Below are positions 41,693-51,712 of a stretch of 64,000 nt of DNA, piece after piece (the first letter of the stretch is position 1; the number at the start of each line of letters is the position of its first letter). The stretch comes from an uncultured Alistipes sp. (GTDB lineage: Bacteria > Bacteroidota > Bacteroidia > Bacteroidales > Rikenellaceae). The notes beneath the pieces were generated by a model. The model was given only the letters and a program-made list of their open reading frames with translations, did no database searches and was not told the DNA's origin. Location of the stretch: positions 1-64,000 of the forward strand of contig CANASP010000006.1 in assembly GCA_947364365.1 (NCBI GenBank), in the 5' to 3' direction. The translations under genes were made by a program, and so were the position numbers.

Positions 41693-42262
41693 TTACATCT
41701 TCTTGCCTACGTTGGTCTTCTTGGCGACCTTCGGAGCCGAAGCCTTGGCGGCGGCAGCCTTGGGAGCCTTCGGAGCGGCCTTCTTGGCGCCCTCGACAAC
41801 CGTGGCGTCCTCGACGGCGTCGGTCGACTTCTTGCGCGAACGACGCGTCTTGGGCTTCGCCTCGACGGCAGCGGCGGCAGGAGCGACACCCAGCGTGTAG
41901 GCCTCGTTGAAGTCGACGAACTCGATGATGCACATCTCGGCGGCGTCGCCCAGACGGAAGCCCGTCTTCAGGATACGCGTGTAGCCGCCCGGACGCTCGG
42001 CGATCTTGGGGGCGATCGTGCGGAACAGCTCCGTCACGGCCTCCTTCTGCTTGAGGTACGAGAATACGACACGGCGCGAGTGGGTCGTGTCCTCCTTCGA
42101 CTTGGTCACCAGCGGCTCGATGAACCGGCGGACGGCCTTGGCCTTGGCCAGCGTGGTCTCGATGCGCTTGTGCAGAATCAGCGACGAGGCCATGTTCGAC
42201 ATCAACGCCTTGCGATGGCCCGCCTGACGGCCCAGGTGGTTGAAATTCTTATTGTGTCTCAT
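41693..42262 (-). CDS. rplQ: Ribosomal protein bL17 with Ala/Lys-rich tail
   Basis: A 189-residue large-subunit protein. The first 125 residues ([23 protein letters not shown] onward) are the conserved bL17 core near the tunnel exit. The last 60 are an Ala/Lys/Pro extension rich in [19 protein letters not shown] words, absent in E. coli and variable in Bacteroidetes. It ends the alpha operon, directly after rpoA. Confidence 0.96.
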   Translation of the reverse strand: MRHNKNFNHLGRQAGHRKALMSNMASSLILHKRIETTLAKAKAVRRFIEPLVTKSKEDTTHSRRVVFSYLKQKEAVTELFRTIAPKIAERPGGYTRILKTGFRLGDAAEMCIIEFVDFNEAYTLGVAPAAAAVEAKPKTRRSRKKSTDAVEDATVVEGAKKAAPKAPKAAAAKASAPKVAKKTNVGKKM

Positions 42263-42264
42263 AA

Positions 42265-43257
42265 TTAGTCTTTGTCAAGTTTGTAGATTGATACGTCCAT
42301 ACCGAACTTCAGGTTCAGGGAGGTCAGCAGCTCGTCGAGCTCCGTGAGCGACTTCTTGCCGAAGTTGCGGAACTTGAGCAGGTCGTTGCGGTTGAGCTTC
42401 ACCAGATCACCCACCGTATCGACGTCGGCGGCCTTCAGACAGTTCAGCGCACGGACCGAGAGATCCTGGTCCGAGAGCTTGGTCTTGAGCAGCTGACGCA
42501 TGTGGAGCACGTCCTCGTCGAACTCCTCGGCGCCGTTCGTGTCCTCCATGTTGACGGTGATCTTCTCGTCGGAGAAGAGCATGAAGTGCTGGATGAGAAT
42601 CTTCGCAGCCTCCTTGAGAGCCTCCTTGGGGTGAATAGACCCGTCGGTAGTAATTTCCAAATTCAGCTTTTCGTAGTCGGTCTTCTGCTCGACACGGTAG
42701 TTCTCGATCGTGTACTTCACGTTCTTGATCGGCGTGAAGATCGAATCGATAGGCAGCGTGCCGAACTCGCTTTCGGCGGGTGCGTTCTCCTCCGAGGGGA
42801 CGTAGCCGCGGCCCTTGCCGATGGTCAGCGTGAGCTGCATCTTCGTACCGGGGGCCAGGTGGCAGATCACCAGGTCGGGGTTGAGCACCTTGAAGAACGA
42901 AAGGTAATTCGAAATGTATCCGGCAGTCAGCTCCGTCACACCCGCAACGTTAATGGAGACCTTCTCGGCATCCTGGTTGTCGACCGTGCGGATAAAACGA
43001 ACCTGCTTGAGGTTCAGGATGATGTCGATCATCCCCTCCATCACGCCGGGAACTGCAGCGAACTCGTGGTCGACACCGGCCACCTTGACGGTCGTGATCG
43101 CATAGCCTTCGAGCGACGAAAGCAGAATACGACGCAAGGCGTTACCGACAGTCATACCGAACCCGGGCTCCAGCGGTCGGAATTCGAACTTTCCGAACGA
43201 CGAAGTGGATTCGAGCATAATCACCTTCTCAGGTTTCTGGAATGCTAATATTGCCAT
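42265..43257 (-). CDS. rpoA: RNA polymerase alpha subunit
   Basis: A 330-residue subunit. The N-terminal domain (about 1-235) nucleates polymerase assembly and has the [28 protein letters not shown] element (here [27 protein letters not shown]). The C-terminal domain (about 250-320) with [34 protein letters not shown] binds UP elements and activators. Placed between rpsD and rplQ with spacings of 21 and 2 bases, the usual alpha-operon order. Confidence 0.98.
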   Translation of the reverse strand: MAILAFQKPEKVIMLESTSSFGKFEFRPLEPGFGMTVGNALRRILLSSLEGYAITTVKVAGVDHEFAAVPGVMEGMIDIILNLKQVRFIRTVDNQDAEKVSINVAGVTELTAGYISNYLSFFKVLNPDLVICHLAPGTKMQLTLTIGKGRGYVPSEENAPAESEFGTLPIDSIFTPIKNVKYTIENYRVEQKTDYEKLNLEITTDGSIHPKEALKEAAKILIQHFMLFSDEKITVNMEDTNGAEEFDEDVLHMRQLLKTKLSDQDLSVRALNCLKAADVDTVGDLVKLNRNDLLKFRNFGKKSLTELDELLTSLNLKFGMDVSIYKLDKD

Positions 43258-43278
43258 GATGGTGAATTTGTTTGATTA

Positions 43279-43887
43279 CTACTTCGAGTACAACTCGACG
43301 ATAAGCTGCTCCTTGATGTTCTCCGGAATCTCCTCGCGTTCGGGCTTCTGGAGGAACTTGCCGCTCATCGTAGCGCCGTCCCACTCAAGCCATGCGTAAC
43401 GGCTGCGGGCCGAGCCGGCCAGCGAAGCAGTGATCACCTCGAGGCTCTTCGACTTCTCGCGAACCGACACCACGTCGCCGGCACGCAGCGAGTAGGAGGG
43501 GATGTTCACGACGTTGCCGTTGACGCAGATGTGGCAGTGCGACACGAGCTGACGGGCAGCCGCACGCGTCGGAGCGATACCCAGACGGTAAACGACATTG
43601 TCCAGACGGCACTCCAGCAGCTTGAGCAGGTTCTCACCCGTGATACCGCCCATGCGGGCAGCGTGCTCGTAGGTGCGTGCGAACTGCTTCTCCAGCAGAC
43701 CGTAGGTGTACTTGGCCTTCTGCTTCTCGTTGAGCTGCGTACCATACTCCGACACCTTCTTGCGCTTGCGTGCCAGACCGTGCTGTCCGGGAGGTACGGG
43801 GCGCTTCTCGAGCACCTTGTCAGCACCGTAAATAGCTTCGCCGAACTTGCGGGCGATCTTCGATTTTGGTCCTATGTATTTTCCCAT
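43279..43887 (-). CDS. rpsD: Ribosomal protein uS4
   Basis: A 202-residue primary 16S rRNA-binding protein with the S4 RNA-binding domain (about 92-155; [39 protein letters not shown]). The N-terminus lacks the four Cys of the zinc-binding form, so this is the zinc-free version. In other bacteria S4 represses the alpha operon, and whether it does here is not visible. Confidence 0.97.
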   Translation of the reverse strand: MGKYIGPKSKIARKFGEAIYGADKVLEKRPVPPGQHGLARKRKKVSEYGTQLNEKQKAKYTYGLLEKQFARTYEHAARMGGITGENLLKLLECRLDNVVYRLGIAPTRAAARQLVSHCHICVNGNVVNIPSYSLRAGDVVSVREKSKSLEVITASLAGSARSRYAWLEWDGATMSGKFLQKPEREEIPENIKEQLIVELYSK

Positions 43888-43937
43888 TGTCTTAACTTGT
43901 TTTTAACACTTACAATAATCCGAACCGCAGGCGCCGA

Positions 43938-44327
43938 TTAGACGCGACGGCGGTTGGGAGCACGGCAACCGTTGTGCGGCAGCGGCGTGACGTCGATGAT
44001 CTCCATCACCTCGATACCGGCGCCGTGGATCGTGCGGACGGCCGACTCGCGACCGGCACCCGGACCCTTGACGTAAACCTTGACCTTGCGCAGACCCATG
44101 TCGTAGGCCACCTTCGCGCAGTCGGCCGCCGACGTCTGGGCAGCATAGGGAGTATTCTTCTTCGAACCACGGAAACCCATCTTACCGGCCGAAGACCAGC
44201 TGATGACGTCACCCATCTCGTTGGTGATGGTGATGATGACGTTGTTGAAAGTCGAGTGAACGTAGGCGTTACCCACGGCACCCACCTTGACAACCTTCTT
44301 CTTGACTGTTCCAGTTTTCTTTGCCAT
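43938..44327 (-). CDS. rpsK: Ribosomal protein uS11
   Basis: A 129-residue platform protein with the conserved [16 protein letters not shown] and CRAPNRRRV end ([15 protein letters not shown]). Lies 13 bases after rpsM and 50 before rpsD. Confidence 0.97.
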   Translation of the reverse strand: MAKKTGTVKKKVVKVGAVGNAYVHSTFNNVIITITNEMGDVISWSSAGKMGFRGSKKNTPYAAQTSAADCAKVAYDMGLRKVKVYVKGPGAGRESAVRTIHGAGIEVMEIIDVTPLPHNGCRAPNRRRV

Positions 44328-44340
44328 AATTCTCTAAAGA

Positions 44341-44721
44341 TTACTTCGTTGCTTTTTTCTTGTTTGCGACCGTCTTCTTCTTTCCCTTGCGGGTGCGGGC
44401 GTTGTTCTTGGTCGACTGACCGCGAACGGGAAGACCCAGACGGTGACGGATGCCACGGTAGCAACCGATGTCCATCAGGCGCTTGATGTTCAGCTGGACC
44501 ATCGAGCGACACTCGCCCTCGACCTTGATGCCCATGTCGGCGATCGTCGAACGGATCGCGCCGACCTGGTCATCCGACCAGTCCTGTACTTTGACATCGT
44601 AGCTGATGCCAGCTACGTCGAGAATCTTGCGAGCCGTCGAGCGACCGATACCGTAGATATAGGTCAGACCGATCTCGCCTCTCTTGTTCTTGGGTAAATC
44701 TACACCGACTATACGTGCCAT
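44341..44721 (-). CDS. rpsM: Ribosomal protein uS13
   Basis: A 126-residue head protein that contacts the large subunit and tRNA: it starts [19 protein letters not shown] and has the H2TH region and the conserved [21 protein letters not shown] segment followed by a Lys-rich tail. Confidence 0.97.
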   Translation of the reverse strand: MARIVGVDLPKNKRGEIGLTYIYGIGRSTARKILDVAGISYDVKVQDWSDDQVGAIRSTIADMGIKVEGECRSMVQLNIKRLMDIGCYRGIRHRLGLPVRGQSTKNNARTRKGKKKTVANKKKATK

Positions 44722-44758
44722 ATAACTTCTTTTTCTTCTTTAATAAACCGTTGATACA

Positions 44759-44875
44759 TTATCCCTGGCGCATCTTGAACTTGGGATTCTTCTTGCAAAT
44801 CACGTAGAGCTTGCCCTTACGCTTCACAATCTTGCAATCCTCGCTGCGCTTCTTGATGGATGCTTTTACTTTCAT
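44759..44875 (-). CDS. rpmJ: Ribosomal protein bL36
   Basis: A 38-residue protein read from ATG 44875: it starts [20 protein letters not shown] and ends FKMRQG. Of the four zinc ligands of the E. coli protein only C14 and C27 remain. Position 11 is Ser and position 33 Phe, so zinc binding is probably lost. It lies between infA and rpsM as usual. Confidence 0.95.
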   Translation of the reverse strand: MKVKASIKKRSEDCKIVKRKGKLYVICKKNPKFKMRQG

Positions 44876-44894
44876 GATTTTAAAGCAATCTTGG

Positions 44895-45113
44895 TTATTT
44901 GTAACGGAAGGAAATGCGGCCCTTCGACAGATCGTAGGGAGTCATCTCCACTTTTACCTTGTCCCCGGGAAGGATCTTGATGTAGTGCATGCGCATCTTT
45001 CCCGAGATGTGGGCGGTCAGAATGTGGCCGTTGTCCAGCTCGACGCGGAACATCGCGTTGGAGAGGGCCTCGATGATCGTACCGTCCCGTTCGATAGCGG
45101 CTTGTTTTGCCAT
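44895..45113 (-). CDS. infA: Translation initiation factor IF-1
   Basis: A 72-residue OB-fold protein, [22 protein letters not shown] at the start and KGRISFRYK at the end. It binds the ribosomal A site during initiation. The gene is seven bases after map, the normal position in Bacteroidetes. Confidence 0.97.
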   Translation of the reverse strand: MAKQAAIERDGTIIEALSNAMFRVELDNGHILTAHISGKMRMHYIKILPGDKVKVEMTPYDLSKGRISFRYK

Positions 45114-45119
45114 AGAGTC

Positions 45120-45896
45120 TTAATCGTTTAATGCCTGTTCGATGATGCTGAAGTCCGTCAGCACGTCGGGACCGTCGCGGCGCACCGCCACTGCGAACTC
45201 GTAGTGAGCCGCAGGCTTGCGGTCGCGCGTGCGCACCGTCCAGCCGTCCTGTTCGAATACCACCGCTTTGGTCCCCATGTTGATCATGGGTTCGATGCAG
45301 ATGACCATCCCCTCCTTCAAGAGCGGTCCTCTGCCGCGTGCACCGTAATTGGGAACGCCCGGATCCTCGTGCATCTTGCGACCCAGGCCGTGTCCTTCCA
45401 ATTCGCGCACCACGCCGTAGCCGTAGCGCTCGGCGTGTGCCTGCACGGCCGCCGAGATGTCGCCTACGCGATTCCCGGCCTTGGCCTGCTCGGTACCTTT
45501 ATAAAGAGCCTCTTTGGTGACTGTCATGAGTTGCCGTACTTCCTCGGCCACCTCACCTACGGCGAACGTATACGCCGAGTCGCCAACAAACCCCTTCATG
45601 AACGTACCGCAATCGACCGAAACGATGTCGCCCTCCTTCAGAACACATTTCGAGGACGGGATACCGTGGACGACCTGCTCGTTGATCGAGATACACAACG
45701 ATGCGGGAAATCCCTGGTATCCGAGGAAAGCCGGAACTGCTCCGTGCGCACGGATGAACTCCTCGGCGATCGAGTCCAACTCCTTGGTCGTGACGCCGGG
45801 CCGAATGTGGCGACCCACCTCGGCCAGCGTCTTCGACACCAGGATGTTGTTCTCACGGAGCAATTCGATCTCCTCGTCTGTCTTCAGATGAATCAT
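45120..45896 (-). CDS. map: Methionine aminopeptidase type I
   Basis: A 258-residue dinuclear metalloprotease that removes the initiator Met. Ligand motifs in order: SVDCGTFMKGFVGDSAYTF (two Asp), LEGHGLGRKMHEDPGVPNYG (His), CIEPM (Glu) and a final Glu near VVFEQDGWTV/HYEFAVAV. The frame opens at 45920 with TTG, but ATG 45896 (MIHLKTDEEIELL) fits the family start. It lies between secY and infA. Confidence 0.95.
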   Translation of the reverse strand: MIHLKTDEEIELLRENNILVSKTLAEVGRHIRPGVTTKELDSIAEEFIRAHGAVPAFLGYQGFPASLCISINEQVVHGIPSSKCVLKEGDIVSVDCGTFMKGFVGDSAYTFAVGEVAEEVRQLMTVTKEALYKGTEQAKAGNRVGDISAAVQAHAERYGYGVVRELEGHGLGRKMHEDPGVPNYGARGRGPLLKEGMVICIEPMINMGTKAVVFEQDGWTVRTRDRKPAAHYEFAVAVRRDGPDVLTDFSIIEQALND

Positions 45897-45926
45897 ATCG
45901 CTGAAAAACTCTTCGGACAAATACTG

Positions 45927-47309
45927 CTAATGGCGACCCTGGATACGGCCCGTCTTCATCAGACCGTCGTAGTGACGCATCAGCAGGTAGCTTTCTATCT
46001 GCTTGAGAGTGTCGAGCACCACACCGACCATGATCAGCAGCGACGTACCTCCGTAGAAGTAGGCGAACGCCTGCTGGATGCCCAGGAACTTCATCGCCAG
46101 CGCGGGCAGGATCGCCACGATCGCCAGGAAGATCGAACCCGGAAGGGTGATGCGCGTCATGATGGTGTCGATGTAGTTCACCGTCTGCTTACCCGGTTTC
46201 ACTCCCGGAATAAAGCCGCCGTTGCGCTTCATGTCATCGGCCATCATCTGAGGGTTGATGATAATCGCCGTGTAGAAGTAGGTGAAGGCGATTACCAGCA
46301 CTGCCAGCGTAAAGTTGTACCAGAAGCCCGTCATCGTGCTGAAGGCGGCAGCGAAGCCGGGGGCCACATTGGCGAACAGCGCGGGGATGAACATCAGCGC
46401 CTGCGCGAAGATGATCGGCATGACATTTGCCGCATTCATCTTCAGCGGGATGTACTGACGCACGCCGCCGTACTGCTTGTTGCCAATGATACGCTTGGCA
46501 TACTGTACAGGCACCTTGCGGACAGCCTGCACCAGGGCGATCGTAGCCATGAAGACCAGGAACAGCAGCACGAGCTCGAAGATCAGCATGATGGCGCTAC
46601 CGGTAGCCGTCTGGATGCGCGCGTTGACCTCGGCCAGCAGCGCATGGGGAAGACGGGCCACGATACCGATCATGATGATCAGCGAAATACCGTTGCCGAT
46701 GCCCTTGTCGGTGATCTTCTCGCCCAGCCACATGATGAACATGGTGCCGGCGATGAGGATCGTCGTCGCATAGCATACGAACCCGAACGAATTGCCGTAG
46801 ACGAACGCCGTGGGGACCTGATGGTAGAGGTTGGCGATGTAGGCCGGACCCTGCAACAGGAGCACGCCGATGGTGAGGAAGCGCGTCCACTGGTTCATCT
46901 TGCGGCGGCCGCTCTCACCCTCCTTCTGCATTTTCTGGAAATACGGAATCATCATGCCCATGAGCTGGATGATGATCGAGGCGGTGATATACGGCATGAC
47001 TCCGAGCGCGAAGATCGCGGCGTTGCCGAACGCACCGCCGGAGAAGACGTTCAACAGACCCAGCAGTCCGTTGCCCTCCAGCTGGCTGGCATAGGCCGAC
47101 CCCTCGCCCAGGGCGTTGGGGTTGATGCCCGGAATCACTACGAAACTACCCAAGCGGTAGACCAGCAGCAGCCCGATCGTGTAGAGGACACGATTGCGCA
47201 GCTCCTCGATCTTATAGATGTTCTTGAGCGTTTCCACCAATTTCTTGTTGGTCGCCAAAAGAGCGATAATCACCAAAAAGACGATACCAACAACGAGATA
47301 CTGATTCAT
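45927..47309 (-). CDS. secY: Protein translocase subunit SecY
   Basis: A 460-residue ten-helix inner-membrane channel protein: the first helix RVLYTIGLLLVYRLGSFVVIPGINPNAL, the QLEGNGLLGLLNVFSGGAFGNAAIFALGVMPYITASIIIQLM plug region and the cytoplasmic loop RKVPVQYAKRIIGNKQYGGVRQYIPLKMN (with the RxP contact for SecA/ribosome) are all clear. Located in the spc cluster after rplO. Confidence 0.97.
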   Translation of the reverse strand: MNQYLVVGIVFLVIIALLATNKKLVETLKNIYKIEELRNRVLYTIGLLLVYRLGSFVVIPGINPNALGEGSAYASQLEGNGLLGLLNVFSGGAFGNAAIFALGVMPYITASIIIQLMGMMIPYFQKMQKEGESGRRKMNQWTRFLTIGVLLLQGPAYIANLYHQVPTAFVYGNSFGFVCYATTILIAGTMFIMWLGEKITDKGIGNGISLIIMIGIVARLPHALLAEVNARIQTATGSAIMLIFELVLLFLVFMATIALVQAVRKVPVQYAKRIIGNKQYGGVRQYIPLKMNAANVMPIIFAQALMFIPALFANVAPGFAAAFSTMTGFWYNFTLAVLVIAFTYFYTAIIINPQMMADDMKRNGGFIPGVKPGKQTVNYIDTIMTRITLPGSIFLAIVAILPALAMKFLGIQQAFAYFYGGTSLLIMVGVVLDTLKQIESYLLMRHYDGLMKTGRIQGRH

Positions 47310-47331
47310 AATTTTTGCGTGCTATGGGTTG

Positions 47332-47778
47332 CTACAGTTTTTCGACGCTGCCGCCCACTGCCGTGATCGCAGCCTCGGCGCTCTTCGAGAAGGCGTGTGC
47401 CTTGACGCTCAGCGCCTTCGTCAACTGTCCGTTACCCAGGATCTTCACCTTGTCGTTCGACGACACGAAGCCGGCCGCGACCAGCGTCTCGATCGTGATC
47501 TCCTGGAGCGACTTCTTGGCTGCCAGCTCCTCGAGCGTCGAGAGGTTGATGGCCTTGAATTCGACACGCTTCAGGTTGGTGAAACCGAACTTGGGAAGAC
47601 GACGCTGCAACGGCATCTGACCGCCCTCGAAGCCCAGCTTGCGCGAGTAGCCCGAACGCGACTGTGCACCCTTGTGACCACGCGTAGCCGTGCCGCCGTG
47701 ACCCGAACCCGCACCGCGCGCAATGCGCTTGTCGTGGTGCGTTGAACCCTTTGCGGGTTTGAGATTATTGAGTTCCAT
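47332..47778 (-). CDS. rplO: Ribosomal protein uL15
   Basis: A 148-residue late-assembly protein with the Gly/Arg-rich start (GSTHHDKRIARGAGSGHGGTATRGHKGAQSRSGY) and the C-terminal L18e/L15 domain. Confidence 0.97.
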   Translation of the reverse strand: MELNNLKPAKGSTHHDKRIARGAGSGHGGTATRGHKGAQSRSGYSRKLGFEGGQMPLQRRLPKFGFTNLKRVEFKAINLSTLEELAAKKSLQEITIETLVAAGFVSSNDKVKILGNGQLTKALSVKAHAFSKSAEAAITAVGGSVEKL

Positions 47779-47805
47779 TGTGTTAATTACGTCTTTCGGT
47801 TAAAC

Positions 47806-47988
47806 TTATTTTACCTCCTCGACCTTGACGAGGTGCTTCACGCGGGCGATCATCCCCTTGATGATAGCCGAATCGTCGTGCTCGACCACCGCGTTGATGC
47901 GCTTCAGACCCAGAGCGTCGAGGTTCTTGCACTGACGCTCCGTAGCTCCGATGCGGCTCTTGATCTGGGTGATTTTCAATTTTGCCAT
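47806..47988 (-). CDS. rpmD: Ribosomal protein uL30
   Basis: A 60-residue protein, MAKLKITQIKSRIGATERQCKNLDALGL, matching the bacterial L30 form. 13 bases after rpsE. Confidence 0.96.
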   Translation of the reverse strand: MAKLKITQIKSRIGATERQCKNLDALGLKRINAVVEHDDSAIIKGMIARVKHLVKVEEVK

Positions 47989-48001
47989 TTCCGTTTCGAA
48001 A

Positions 48002-48520
48002 TTAACCGTTAAACACCTTGTCCATCGAGATACCGCGCAGGCGGGCGATGCTGTGGGCGTCGCGCAGCTCGCAGAGCGCCTGGATCGTGGCCTTCACCAG
48101 GTTGTGGGGGTTCGACGAGCCCTTGCTCTTGGCAAGCACGTTCTTCACGCCCACCGACTCCAGCACGGCACGCATGGCACCGCCGGCGATGATACCCGTA
48201 CCGGGAGCGGCCGGACGAATCATCACGAGCGAGCCGCTGAAGCGGGCCTCCTGCTTGTGGGGAATCGTGCCGTTGATCACGGGGATGTTCACCAGGTTCT
48301 TCTTGGCATCCTCCACGCCCTTGGCGATGGCGGCCTGCACCTCCGAAGCCTTGCCCAGGCCGTAGCCTACGACACCCGCCTCGTTACCGACGACGACGAT
48401 GGCCGAGAAGCTGAACGTGCGACCACCCTTCGTAACCTTGGTCACGCGCTGAATGCTCACGAGGCGATCCTTGAGCTCCAGGTCGCTCGTGCGTACTTTC
48501 TTTATGTTCGTATTCGACAT
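48002..48520 (-). CDS. rpsE: Ribosomal protein uS5
   Basis: A 172-residue protein with the double-stranded RNA-binding N-terminal domain ([31 protein letters not shown]) and the C-terminal S5 fold. It affects decoding fidelity together with S4 and S12. Confidence 0.97.
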   Translation of the reverse strand: MSNTNIKKVRTSDLELKDRLVSIQRVTKVTKGGRTFSFSAIVVVGNEAGVVGYGLGKASEVQAAIAKGVEDAKKNLVNIPVINGTIPHKQEARFSGSLVMIRPAAPGTGIIAGGAMRAVLESVGVKNVLAKSKGSSNPHNLVKATIQALCELRDAHSIARLRGISMDKVFNG

Positions 48521-48526
48521 GATTGC

Positions 48527-48889
48527 TTAGAATTTAAGTCCGCCTTCGCGTGCTGCTTCGGCCAGTTGTTTAACACGTCCGTGATACAGGTAACCGTTGC
48601 GGTCGAAGGCCACCGTGGTGATGCCCTTGGCGACGGCACGCTCGGCGGCCAGCTTGCCGACCAGCGCGGCTACTTCGCACTTGTTCTTGCCTGCGGCGGC
48701 TTCGGCCACCTCCTTCTCCAGCGACGAGGCCGAAGCGAGGGTCACGCCTGCGAGGTCGTCGACGAACTGCACGTAGATCTGCTTGTTGCTGCGGAACACC
48801 GTCATGCGGGGCTGCTCGGCCGTGCCGTTCACGATCTTGCGGATACGCATCTTGATCCGCTCTCTTCTTTCTATCTTGTTCAATGCCAT
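48527..48889 (-). CDS. rplR: Ribosomal protein uL18
   Basis: A 120-residue 5S rRNA-binding protein. An Arg/Lys-rich N-terminus is followed by [24 protein letters not shown] sequence and the [26 protein letters not shown] end. Confidence 0.97.
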   Translation of the reverse strand: MALNKIERRERIKMRIRKIVNGTAEQPRMTVFRSNKQIYVQFVDDLAGVTLASASSLEKEVAEAAAGKNKCEVAALVGKLAAERAVAKGITTVAFDRNGYLYHGRVKQLAEAAREGGLKF

Positions 48890-48914
48890 AATCTTCAGAA
48901 CGATTTACAGTTTA

Positions 48915-49502
48915 CTATTTGGCACCTGCCGACTTACCGGCCTTACGACGCAGCTGCTCGCCGACGAACTTGATACCCTTGCCCTTGTAAGGCTCCGGCT
49001 TGCGCAGCGAACGCAACTTGGCGGCGACCTGGCCGACGAGCTGCTTGTCGATGCTCTTCAAGGTGACGATCGGGTTGCCCTTCTTCTCGGTGACGGCCGT
49101 TGCGGTCACCTCCTTGGGAAGCAGGAAGTGGGTGTCGTGCGAATAACCCAGGCTCATCTCGAGCACCTGGCCCTTGACCTCGGCCTTGAAGCCGACGCCG
49201 ACGAGCTCCTGCTTGATCTCGTAGCCCTTCGACACGCCGACGACCATGTTGTTGATCAGCGCGCGGTAGAGACCGTGCAGCGAGCGGTGACGCGGCTGGT
49301 TGGTCGGACGGGTTACGATCACGGCGGGGATCTCCTTCTCCGTGTGTGCATCTTTGTGCGTGCCGACCTCTACCTTGATGTCCGAGTCTACCTTCAGACT
49401 CAGCGTCCCGAGTGGCCCTTTCACGCTAACCGTATTGTCGGCAGCCACCTCCACGGTAACGCCGGCGGGCAGGTTTACAGGTAATTTACCAATTCTTGAC
49501 AT
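48915..49502 (-). CDS. rplF: Ribosomal protein uL6
   Basis: A 195-residue protein with two repeated alpha/beta domains, MSRIGKLPVNLPAGV at the start and PEPYKGKGIKFVGEQLRRKAGKSA near the end, close to the sarcin-ricin loop. Slightly longer than the E. coli form. Confidence 0.97.
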   Translation of the reverse strand: MSRIGKLPVNLPAGVTVEVAADNTVSVKGPLGTLSLKVDSDIKVEVGTHKDAHTEKEIPAVIVTRPTNQPRHRSLHGLYRALINNMVVGVSKGYEIKQELVGVGFKAEVKGQVLEMSLGYSHDTHFLLPKEVTATAVTEKKGNPIVTLKSIDKQLVGQVAAKLRSLRKPEPYKGKGIKFVGEQLRRKAGKSAGAK

Positions 49503-49527
49503 TGCTGTGTTGTTTGATTGATTGCGA

Positions 49528-49926
49528 TTAGTAGATGTAGCAGAGCACCTCGCCGCCTACGTTCTCCTTGCGGGCCTTGGCGTCGGTCATGATACCCTTC
49601 GAGGTCGAGAGGATGGCGATACCCAGACCGTTCAGCACGCGGGGCATGTCCGAGACGGAGGCGTACTGGCGCAGACCGGGACGGCTGACGCGCTTGAGGT
49701 TCTTGATGGCGTTGGTCTTCGTGGCGGCATCCCACTTCAGTGCGATCTTGATCGAGGGGTGGCCCTTCTCGTCGGTGTCGAACTTGTAAGCGAGGATGTA
49801 GCCCTGCTCGTAGAGGATCTTGGTGATCTCCTGCTTAATTTTTGAACCGGGAGCTTCAACCACCTTGTGGTTGGCTTTCACCGCGTTTCTAATTCTGGTC
49901 AGAAAGTCCGCGATAGGATCAGTCAT
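49528..49926 (-). CDS. rpsH: Ribosomal protein uS8
   Basis: A 132-residue 16S-binding protein: [29 protein letters not shown] start and [26 protein letters not shown] end. Unusually it is separated from rpsN by 585 bases that contain hairpins and a promoter. From here on the operon probably has extra transcription from 50063-50094. Confidence 0.97.
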   Translation of the reverse strand: MTDPIADFLTRIRNAVKANHKVVEAPGSKIKQEITKILYEQGYILAYKFDTDEKGHPSIKIALKWDAATKTNAIKNLKRVSRPGLRQYASVSDMPRVLNGLGIAILSTSKGIMTDAKARKENVGGEVLCYIY

Positions 49927-50062
49927 AACGAATAAGAAGTTAAAAATTAAATAATTGGGTTGTTTTCTGTTGTTGTTTCCGTTTTGCTTCCGCGCTGTCC
50001 TCAGGGCCTCTCCGCTCCGGCGGACGAACCGCCTCGCGGGCCCGGGGGCATGCGAAAGCGCG

Positions 50063-50094
50063 CAAATATACGCACAATTTCCCGAATTATCAAG
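50063..50094 (-). promoter_or_regulatory. Internal promoter ahead of rpsH
   Basis: On the minus strand CTTG (complement of 50091-50094), exactly 20 bases, then TATATTTG (complement of 50063-50070), about 137 bases upstream of the rpsH ATG. An internal promoter would give separate control of rpsH to rplQ. Confidence 0.75.
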
Positions 50095-50144
50095 CGTTTG
50101 GGCTCGATTTCAGCGAAATAAGCGTCCTTGCGGGGATACGGACA

Positions 50145-50505
50145 ATGTTAGCACACGGCGTGGCTAACATCCTGTCCGCACGGAATCTCCCTTGCGGACC
50201 GTCGGTATCGTTCGAAAAAGTGGGCTGAAAACGCTGCGGAACACATCTCCGCAACAGCCCTGGGCTCTTTCCTACGACACGCGGGTCCGGGAAATCCGTC
50301 GCTAAATGTCGAACCTTTCGCTACGCCCCACATATCGGGAAGTTACCACCTGAAAGGCGGCACTTTCCCCGATACTGTGACGTATCTACTCGGGTTCGGC
50401 ACCCGTATTGGTCGTCGCTCCTCCGGCCCGGAGGCCACAAGCTGTCACACCCTCAGATGCGACGACCGACAAGTGTGTTTCGGGTGCGGTGTCCGCACCC
50501 GAAAC
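50145..50505 (-). ncRNA. Hairpin-dense structured region between rpsN and rpsH
   Basis: About 360 bases with seven successive inverted repeats in operon order: GTTTCGGGTGCGG/CCGCACCCGAAAC (50477-50505); GGTCGTCGC/GCGACGACC (50410-50467) enclosing CCTCCGG/CCGGAGG; CGGGT/ACCCG (50391-50405); TATCGGG/CCCGATA extended by AAAGT/AACTT (50333-50374); GGGCTG/CAGCCC enclosing TGCGGA/TCCGCA (50222-50260); GTCCGC/GCGGAC (50174-50199); ATGTTAGC/GCTAACAT (50145-50170). No ORF with family character lies here. It is either a structured RNA in the operon transcript or an inserted palindrome-rich element. No match to RNase P RNA, tmRNA, SRP RNA or a riboswitch I know. Confidence 0.5.
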
Positions 50506-50511
50506 CGAAGA

Positions 50512-50808
50512 CTACCAGCTGGCCTTCGTCACGCCCGGGATCAGGCCCTTCGAGGCCATCTCGCGGAACTGGATACGGCTGATACCGAACAGGCGGATAT
50601 AGCCCTTCGGACGACCCGTGATCTTGCAGCGGTTGTGCTGGCGGATGGGATTCGAGTTGCGGGGCAGCTTCGAGAGGGCGATCCACGCCTCCTCGTGATC
50701 CATCTCGCCGCTCTTCACGGCAGCAGCGATCTCCTCGCGCTTGTGGGCATAACGCTGGGCGAGCTTCTGACGCTTCACCTCGCGGGCCTTCATCGATTCT
50801 TTTGCCAT
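50512..50808 (-). CDS. rpsN: Ribosomal protein uS14 (zinc-free type)
   Basis: A 98-residue protein ending [34 protein letters not shown]. Only one Cys is present, so it is the zinc-independent long form. It is three bases after rplE. Its 3' side is the hairpin-dense region. Confidence 0.97.
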   Translation of the reverse strand: MAKESMKAREVKRQKLAQRYAHKREEIAAAVKSGEMDHEEAWIALSKLPRNSNPIRQHNRCKITGRPKGYIRLFGISRIQFREMASKGLIPGVTKASW

Positions 50809-50811
50809 GTC

Positions 50812-51369
50812 TTAGTTCTTTTTTGCGTTCTTGAAAGGAAGGCCGAACTCACGGAGCAGGGCATAAGCCTCCTCGTCGGTCGAAGCCGTCGTAACGAAGG
50901 TGATCTCCATGCCGAAGATCTTGGTGATCTTGTCGATGTCGATCTCCGGGAAGATGATCTGCTCGGTGATACCCAGGGTGTAGTTGCCCTGGCCGTCGAA
51001 CTTCTCGTTGATACCCTTGAAGTCGCGGATACGCGGCAGGGCGACGGCGATCAGACGCTCGAGGAACTCGTACATCTTCGTGTCGCGCAGCGTCACGCGC
51101 ACGCCGATGGGCATGCCCTTACGCAGCTTGAAGTTCGAGATATCCTTGCGCGAGCGGGTCTGAACGGCCTTCTGGCCGGTGATCTGCGTCAGCTCGGCTT
51201 CGGCTACGTCGATGAGTTTCTTGTCGGCGACAGCCTGGCCCATACCCTGGTTGATGACGATCTTCTGAAGCTTCGGGCACTGCATGACGGTCGAGTAGCC
51301 GAACTGCTTCATAAGGGCAGGAATGATCTGCTCCTTATACTGGGTCTTGAGTGTAGGAACGTAAGCCAT
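50812..51369 (-). CDS. rplE: Ribosomal protein uL5
   Basis: A 185-residue 5S-binding protein with the conserved [43 protein letters not shown] and [19 protein letters not shown] segments. Its ATG overlaps the rplX stop by one base. Confidence 0.97.
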   Translation of the reverse strand: MAYVPTLKTQYKEQIIPALMKQFGYSTVMQCPKLQKIVINQGMGQAVADKKLIDVAEAELTQITGQKAVQTRSRKDISNFKLRKGMPIGVRVTLRDTKMYEFLERLIAVALPRIRDFKGINEKFDGQGNYTLGITEQIIFPEIDIDKITKIFGMEITFVTTASTDEEAYALLREFGLPFKNAKKN

Positions 51370-51692
51370 TATTTAATCTCCTCCCCTGATTTTTTAGCGT
51401 AACGAACTAATTTGCCTTTTGCATCTGCCTTGCGGCCCACGCGCGTGGGCTTGCCGCTCTTGGGGTCGAGCACCATGAGGTTCGATACGTGGATCGGCGC
51501 CTCCTTCTCGACGATGCCTCCCTGGGGGTTCTGGGCATTGGGCTTCGTGGCCTTCTTGCAAAGGTTGACACCCTCGACCACGGCACGCTGCTTCGACACC
51601 TCGACCTTCAGGACCTTGCCCTGCTTGCCTTTGTTGTCGCCGGCCATGACCTGCACCATATCCCCTTTCTTAATATGTAATTTGACTGACAT
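51369..51692 (-). CDS. rplX: Ribosomal protein uL24
   Basis: A 107-residue assembly-initiator protein with the KOW motif ([24 protein letters not shown]) at residues about 7-30. Confidence 0.97.
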   Translation of the reverse strand: MSVKLHIKKGDMVQVMAGDNKGKQGKVLKVEVSKQRAVVEGVNLCKKATKPNAQNPQGGIVEKEAPIHVSNLMVLDPKSGKPTRVGRKADAKGKLVRYAKKSGEEIK

Positions 51693-51712
51693 ATCCGAAA
51701 TTTTTTTGATGA

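Noticed and set aside
50145..50505. RNase P RNA, tmRNA or SRP RNA in the rpsN-rpsH gap
   Set aside because: The conserved cores (for example GAGGAAAGUCCGGGC of RNase P, the tRNA-like end of tmRNA or the SRP tetraloop helix) are not found on either strand.
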